Below, in pieces: positions 60,045 through 64,000 of a stretch of 64,000 bases of DNA. The number at the start of each line of letters is the position of its first letter. Position 1 is the first letter of the stretch. The position numbers were made by a program, and so were the translations under genes. Origin of the DNA: Magnolia sinica. Its lineage: Eukaryota; Streptophyta; Magnoliopsida; Magnoliales; Magnoliaceae. The notes beneath the pieces are model-generated. The model made no database searches. It was not told the DNA's origin and saw nothing but the letters and a program-made list of their open reading frames with translations. Location of the stretch: contig NC_080588.1 in the NCBI RefSeq assembly GCF_029962835.1, positions 49,025,001 through 49,089,000 on the forward strand, in the 5' to 3' direction.

Positions 60045-60185
60045 TCGATTCCTTACCTCAGTGGTAGACTCTAAGGAGTTTCAACAAGAGGTCTTGGGTT
60101 TGAGACCCATAGGTGGTGAAATCCCACTACGGTGTGTGTTGAGTCAACCTGACCCAGCTAATCATCGAGTCAAATTTTCGAGTTT
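60045..60185 (+). mobile_element. Probable tRNA-derived SINE, second family
   Basis: Contains TACCTCAGTGGTAGACT (A-box-like) and GTCTTGGGTTTGAGACCC (B-box-like) about 35 bp apart, then GTGGTGAAATCCCACTACGG and TGAGTCAACCTGACCCAGC. The head is tRNA-like. I could not define the tail or a target duplication. Confidence 0.5.
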
Positions 60186-60189
60186 ATTT

Positions 60190-61240
60190 ATTTATAATTA
60201 TGGTAGGATCTTCAATTCTGAGGGATATTTATCACGCAGTTTGTCCATTATGAGACAAGTCAAAGCAATCATCAAAATTATCTAAATCATGGGCCCCACT
60301 TGTGGATTACGAATTCAATAGAAAAGCATCTCATACGAATCACCATATAGCCATTGAGATTTATGCAATAGCTCTAATGAATAATGGAAAACTGAGTAAA
60401 AGCATCCACAATAGTGCTTCCACCCACATGTTAGTGGCAAATGACATGTTATGAAGAAAGTTCCTACAAACACCAATCAGCTAATTTAAGTAGAAAGGGC
60501 ATGTTGGGCACTCAACAAACACAAGAACAAGAGACCGTGAGTGGTGGGGGTTTCCATAAATCTTGGAGACACTTTATATAAATGTGATAGTGGGCTCATA
60601 GAATTAGTAGAACTTTTGGTTGACCCATAAAGGAGACACTTTATATAAATGTGATAGTGTTCCTTTTTTATCATGCTATGCACACATCATAGGTAACAAA
60701 GTTGTGGTGAACTCACATTGCATGACACATTCAAAACAGTTTTCCAAGCACTAAGAAGAATTCACCATCCTACACCTGCCTTGCAATCACAATATTTCAG
60801 TACAGGTAGAACGGATTTCTTTAGGTAGATTATGCATTAGTGCCTTTATTCACTCAATTTCAACTCCAACTATTCCAAGAGCTAAGAAGTTATTGACTAT
60901 TTTGTATAACACCACCTCCTATGGTGATTATGTATTCTTAGGTGGATTTAGATAAATGGCAATCAGAGTTCCAATCTACATCACTAAAACGTCCTTATAC
61001 AACATGGAAACTAGAACAGTGAATTCTATAGTTAATAATTTTTTATAAGCATCTTAATACTCTATTCACAATATTCCAAGTGTTCTTAATTAGGATTATT
61101 GAAAAGAAAAGAAATCCCGGTACAGTTACATCTTTGGAGGAGAGAAAAGCAGAGACGGCCGGTTTTGAATTTGAATGGCTGGCAACGCTGGTTATGGCTT
61201 ACTGTGATCATGTCAGCTGCGCACCAGTTCATACCGAACT
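60190..61240. other. Intergenic DNA, nothing recognised
   Basis: AT-rich. A short direct repeat GGAGACACTTTATATAAATGTGATAGTG occurs twice (about 60567-60593 and 60633-60659). No coding or RNA gene was recognised. Confidence 0.6.
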
Positions 61241-61249
61241 CATTCAACT

Positions 61250-61515
61250 TTTTGAGAACTTATCATCCGTGATTTGAATCCCAAATCTGAACGGTCCACA
61301 TGATGCCGCACCCCATGAAACCCCTAGAGCCCAACTTATACTTTGATCCAAAACTTGGTGGGCCATGGAAAAGGAAAATAGTTTCCTCCCTTGATTTTCA
61401 TCTCTCTTTTCTATGGCCCACCAGCATTTTAGATCAGTGTGAAAATTGGTCCCATGTGGTTTCATGGGATTCCACATCACATGGATGGTTTGGATTAGAC
61501 ACCCATGACACATGT
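61250..61515. mobile_element. Foldback element (hairpin MITE) 1
   Basis: The left arm (61273-61370: GAATCCCAAATCTGAACGGTCC..CCCATGAAACC..GGTGGGCCATGGAAAAG) matches the reverse complement of the right arm (about 61408-61505). Both arms are about 100 bp and imperfect. The GGTGGGCCAT centre is of the GTGGGCC type. No coding. Confidence 0.7.
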
Positions 61516-61529
61516 GAAAAGGTGCAAGC

Positions 61530-61531
<2 letters not shown>

Positions 61532-61571
<40 letters not shown>

Positions 61572-61590
61572 AGAGAGAGAGAGAGAGAGA
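61532..61590. repeat. (CT)n-TATA-(GA)n inverted microsatellite
   Basis: A run of CT repeats meets GA repeats through a central CTATAG. The whole is an almost perfect palindrome able to form a hairpin. Confidence 0.9.
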
Positions 61591-62229
61591 AAAGGTTCTA
61601 TGCGGTCGAGCTCATGGGAACTTCCCATAAGGTTGAGCTGTGTGGGCCCACCGTGATGTGTGCCGAACATCTACCCCATCAGTCAGATGCACCATTCCAT
61701 GGTGGGCCTGGGGCTTAAAAATCAAGTCAATCTGTGATTTGTGTGGGCCACACCACATATAAAAGTTATCTACCACATCGGTCAGATGCACCATTCCATG
61801 GTGAGCCTGGGGCTTAAAAATCAAATCAATTCGTGACTTGTGTGGGCCACACCACATACAAAAGTTGAGAGGGGTTACCCTCCACTAAAATATTCATAAT
61901 CATTTGTTGGGCCCACTGAGATGTGTTTCACAAATCCAGCCCATCAATTATGTGTCCCACTTGGATGAGGGGTCAGACCAAGTTTCAGACACATCAAAAT
62001 TTCAGGTGGACCCCACCAAGTGTTTTTATATGTTCTAGGCATGTATTCACATGATTTTGGATGGTATGGCCCACCTGAGTTCCTTATATGGCTGATTTTT
62101 GGGATATCCCATAATTTAAAGGGGACTCATCAAATGCACGGTGTTGATGTTCGACATACATCACGGTGGGACCCACACAGCTCGACCTCATGGGAAGTTC
62201 CCATGAGCTCAACCACATAGAACATTTTC
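61590..62229. mobile_element. Foldback element (long-TIR MITE) 2
   Basis: The left arm starts GGTTCTATGCGGTCGAGCTC and continues to GTGGGCCCACCGTGATGTGTG. The right arm in reverse complement starts GTTCTATGTGGTTGAGCTC and continues to GTGGGTCCCACCGTGATGTATG. The arms match over about 80-100 bp, and each also holds the local palindrome GGGAACTTCCC. Between them is a tandem pair of about 105 bp (GTCAGATGCACCATTCCATGG, at about 61683 and 61782). It is bounded by microsatellites on both sides. Confidence 0.82.
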
Positions 62230-62232
62230 CCG

Positions 62233-62284
62233 TATGTATGTATGTATGTGTGTGTGTGTGTGTTGTGTGTGTGTGTGTGTGTGT
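62233..62284. repeat. (GTAT)n and (GT)n microsatellite
   Basis: GTATGTATGTATGTGTGTGTG followed by (GT)n with one TTG interruption, directly at the edge of foldback element 2. Confidence 0.9.
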
Positions 62285-63122
62285 AATTTATTTATTATAA
62301 AGGTTATATCTGACCATAATTCATGTTAGGATAAAAAGGAGTGCTTATAGGTTTAGTATTAGAATGTTAGTAACATTTTAAGTATATTCCCAATGTGATG
62401 AGATTGAGATTAAAAAAGAAAATTAAAAAACAAAAAAATTAAAAAATCCTATGATTACTCTTTTTTACTTTTTTTTTTCTAGAATTAATTATTCCTTGCC
62501 CAAATCTTTCATCTACATATAAGCTTTTCATATTCATGACGTACTCAAGATCATTAATTATCTACATATAAGCATCTTATCATCAATTGATTGCCAGATA
62601 TCATTGGAGTTTATACACTTTATCTTCTTCATTAATTTTAAATCCATTAGATAAAATAGATTAAGAGAGTTATTTATGCCACTGTCTTGGTGTCTATTTT
62701 AATTAATATGAAGAATGTATAGAAATCAGCATTGATTGACTTTATGATATTGTTGTTTTCAAACTCTAAAAATCTATAGATGTGTTATTTGAAGAACATC
62801 CTGCAAATACACACTTCCCAGTTTTATATCATTGTTTTAGTTCTTTAAGGCTTAGTCATCTTAAGATATGCAGGATAACTCAACACTCTAAAATGTCAAA
62901 GACTTATCCTTTCCATGGATGAGTCTATCCGTGGACGACACAATGACTGGATGATCAGTCTAACCATGGATGACTCATGCACAAAAAATCCCCATGACTG
63001 GAAGATCTTGTTTATGATTTTTGCAGGGTATACCATCAATGTGCTAAGGGCTAATAGCTGGATGGACTCATTTGTCATATATTCAAATTAGAAACCTATA
63101 GCATGGAACTTGGAAGCCTATT
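62285..63122. other. Intergenic DNA, nothing recognised
   Basis: AT-rich without recognised gene, repeat family or RNA. GTTATTTATTATAA-type AT tracts only. Confidence 0.6.
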
Positions 63123-63474
63123 AGTCTCAAGCCATGAATGGGAAGATCTATGTGGGGGCCACCGTGATGTATATGTTTATCCACATTGCCCATTTCTTTT
63201 CTCATATCATTTTGATCATATGAGCCCAAAAATGAGGTAGATCCAACGTTTAAGTTGGCCACACCAATCAATAAGTTTGGGTTACATTAAATGCAAGTCA
63301 TATTGTATTGCATTAAATGCAAGAGTTATTGTGATGTGGCTCACTTGAGCATTAGATTTGCCATATTTTTTGGACTCATACCTTAAAATGATCTAAGAAA
63401 AGGGATGAACGACATGGATAAACAAATATATCATGGTGTGCCTCACACAGATCTACCCATTCCTGACTAGAGAC
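63123..63474. mobile_element. Foldback element (hairpin MITE) 3
   Basis: The left arm (63123 to about 63270, AGTCTCAAGCC..GAATGGGAAGATCTATGTGGG, then ATGTATATGTTTATCCA..CAAAAATGAGG) matches the reverse complement of the right arm (about 63315-63474). The imperfect arms are about 135-150 bp with a short unique centre. The total is about 350 bp, with no coding. It is the same GTGGGCC-type family of foldbacks as elsewhere in the window. Confidence 0.8.
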
Positions 63475-64000
63475 ATGCAAGGGTAGGAAACAATCTACTT
63501 CCATGGAACTCATGAAAACCTATTTAAATCTTTAAATCTTCAAATTGCATGCATATGATTTTCAATACATTATAATCATTTTAACTTCATAATGTTCCAC
63601 ATGGCCAAGACCATTAATATATTATTCAATATTTTTTACCTAATTCTTTATAACAATATACTATTTAAAATCAAATATTTTTTTCTAAAATTTAATTTAT
63701 AAAAATTCCATCTTTACACGTGCATTTACATGTCAATGTGTTCAGTTGACTAAGTATAAATAATATTTCAGACCCAAATAGTTGAGCTGATTACAACCAG
63801 GATTTTATAACAGGTTGGAAAGTTGGACCCAAACTCATTTAAATAAGATTCGGCAAGTCCCGCTCTTACCATTTCTTTAACTGGAACATGTGATATTATA
63901 GAAAATTTCCATTTCAATAACAACACTCAAAATCCACCTGAATATGACTCGACGAATCGTTTGAAATTGGTATGTATCACCCATGAACAATGGCTGTATC
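63475..64000. other. Right-edge intergenic DNA, nothing recognised
   Basis: AT-rich, with no open frame of note and no recognised repeat. Confidence 0.6.

Overview
This window looks like nuclear DNA of a flowering plant made almost entirely of nested, mostly decayed transposable elements. I found no intact host gene. Pointers to a plant are an Athila-like Ty3/gypsy element, two Ty1/copia elements (one Sirevirus-like, one Tork/TNT1-like), CACTA (En/Spm) DNA transposons, tRNA-derived SINEs, long solo LTRs, and recognisable pieces of plant genes. Many short GTGGGCCCACC-type inverted repeats are scattered through it. I associate these with some woody and early-diverging angiosperm genomes, but I cannot name the species.

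Left part (1-30,136): an Athila-like gypsy element lies on the minus strand, with its 5' LTR at about 28,673-30,136, then PBS, gag, protease, RT, RNase H and integrase, and a 3' tail near 4,700-5,220. A 4.5-kb solo LTR (137-4668, TSD TACTA) sits in that tail. A 17.7-kb CACTA element (8119-25842, TSD CAA) sits in the pol frame. This CACTA holds fragments of an RST1-like gene, MRE11 and a DJ-1 homologue, a 167-bp tandem repeat, and about 4.9 kb of degenerate telomere-like (TTTAGG-type) satellite. The satellite is split by a second solo LTR of the same 4-kb family (18625-22733, TSD CGAAC).

Middle (30,137-42,387): a degraded coding stretch, possibly a plant-mobile-domain remnant, is followed by a complete-ended Sirevirus-like copia element (31200-39479). 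It has both LTRs, PBS and PPT. Gag is recognisable, but pol is missing and a different ORF sits before the 3' LTR. About 2.9 kb of unclassified repeat-like DNA follows.

Right part (42,388-64,000): a third solo LTR (42388-53368) is split by an 8.0-kb CACTA element (45045-53075, TSD AGC) of the same family as the first but inverted. It carries fragments of at least five host genes: Na+/Ca2+ exchanger NCL, ubiquitin E2, ESCRT-III VPS2, CTP synthase and enolase, plus a probable kinesin exon. Next come a probable hAT-type MITE, a broken Tork-like copia element split by a 1.2-kb CACTA derivative (56599-57807, TSD ACG) carrying an SMC4 exon, tRNA-derived SINEs, and three long foldback elements.

The main discovery is this family of gene-capturing ('Pack-CACTA') transposons. 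Three copies here hold pieces of about ten unrelated host genes, in both orientations. Many retain intron borders, which points to DNA-level capture. One copy also carries telomere-like satellite. Precise target-site duplications, and frames that resume across the insertion sites, fix the boundaries and much of the insertion order.
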